The notes under the pieces were generated by a model. The model had not been told where the DNA came from and searched no databases. It was given only the letters and a program-made list of their open reading frames with translations. From NCBI GenBank assembly GCA_002240395.1, contig CP016836.1, positions 744,001 through 808,000 on the forward strand: 64,000 bases of DNA. Reading direction: 5' to 3'. A program made the translations under genes and the position numbers. This DNA is from Xanthomonas citri pv. mangiferaeindicae (lineage in GTDB: Bacteria; Pseudomonadota; Gammaproteobacteria; Xanthomonadales; Xanthomonadaceae). Shown piece after piece: positions 63,838 through 64,000 of this stretch (position 1 is its first letter; each line of letters opens with the position of its first letter).

Positions 63838-64000
63838 ATGGACACGACACACGACGGCGAAGGCGTGCGCCCGATCGAGCGCTGGTTCGCGCATTACTCG
63901 GCCGACCATCGCAACGCAGCCAACCAGCGGATCCATGTCGTTGCCGTGCCGGCGATCCTGTGGAGCGTGGTGGCCCTGCTGTGGTGCCTGCCGCCGGGGC
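63838..64000 (+). CDS. DUF962/Mpo1-like membrane protein, cut by the right edge
   Basis: The first 54 residues of a Mpo1/YGL010w-family protein. ERWFAHYSADHRNAANQRIH is the conserved Y...H...N...N..IH motif, whose histidines bind iron in the yeast dioxygenase that shortens 2-hydroxy fatty acids. A membrane helix follows (ILWSVVALLWCLP). GGGAG lies seven bases before ATG 63838. The gene is divergent from the hydrolase gene, with 227 bases between. Confidence 0.85.
   Translation, partial: MDTTHDGEGVRPIERWFAHYSADHRNAANQRIHVVAVPAILWSVVALLWCLPPG

Overview
The window is GC-rich chromosomal DNA with the gene content of the family Xanthomonadaceae (Lysobacteraceae; a Luteimonas/Lysobacter/Xanthomonas-type organism). 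The pointers are a Clp-type CRP homologue beside a GNAT gene, an H-NS protein of the xanthomonad type, etfBA next to rmlBACD and the manB/manC (xanA/xanB) pair, a metB-like gene beside the lipopolysaccharide (LPS) locus, and an SpeD of the E. coli class. No insertion sequence, prophage, CRISPR array or rRNA was seen. One tRNA (Gln, CTG) is present.

Layout. 1-9 kb: a MATE efflux gene cut by the left edge, a DUF3667 membrane protein, an apparent ECF-sigma/DUF3619 fusion with DUF3106, priA, a NYN/LOTUS protein, then pssA, a small holD-like gene and rimI. 9-17 kb: a DUF4124 gene, proS, an H-NS gene, a ThrE-type exporter and an Mla-type lipid ABC transporter (mlaE, mlaF, mlaD and an auxiliary lipoprotein). 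17-29 kb: alkB-like, a WbsX/RgpF glycan enzyme, a 3-oxoacid CoA-transferase pair, manB-manC, rmlBACD and etfBA. 29-39 kb: an LPS block that is visibly AT-richer than its flanks, with gtrA-like, metB-like, wzm, wzt, a two-domain glycosyltransferase, DUF2142 and a GT2 gene. 39-51 kb: cbs, ydcH-like, two coiled-coil/DUF4398 genes, pilU, maiA-fah, a 2OG-Fe dioxygenase, tRNA-Gln, rplM-rpsI, coq7, speD, clp, GNAT and a TauE/SafE permease. 51-58 kb: a trp operon on the minus strand (trpE, SIMPL gene, trpG, unknown gene, trpD, trpC fused to a HAD phosphatase). 58-64 kb: a diacylglycerol-kinase-like gene, rpe, a DnaJ-domain gene, purC, a serine beta-lactamase-like hydrolase, and a DUF962/Mpo1-like gene cut by the right edge.

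How they fit together. ManB/ManC make GDP-mannose and RmlBACD make dTDP-L-rhamnose. WbsX/RgpF, the large GT4-type enzyme and the GT2 enzyme could use these sugars. Wzm/Wzt would export the finished O-chain. The metB-like gene and cbs could form a reverse transsulfuration pair that the LPS block now separates. The trp genes form one continuous transcription unit in which two genes of no known tryptophan role are embedded.

Quality note. Seven reading-frame breaks, two of them in priA, can each be repaired by adding one G or C to a G/C run. This looks like under-called homopolymers, although the two longest tracts lie in LPS glycosyltransferase genes and could be contingency tracts. Affected genes are annotated over their full span.
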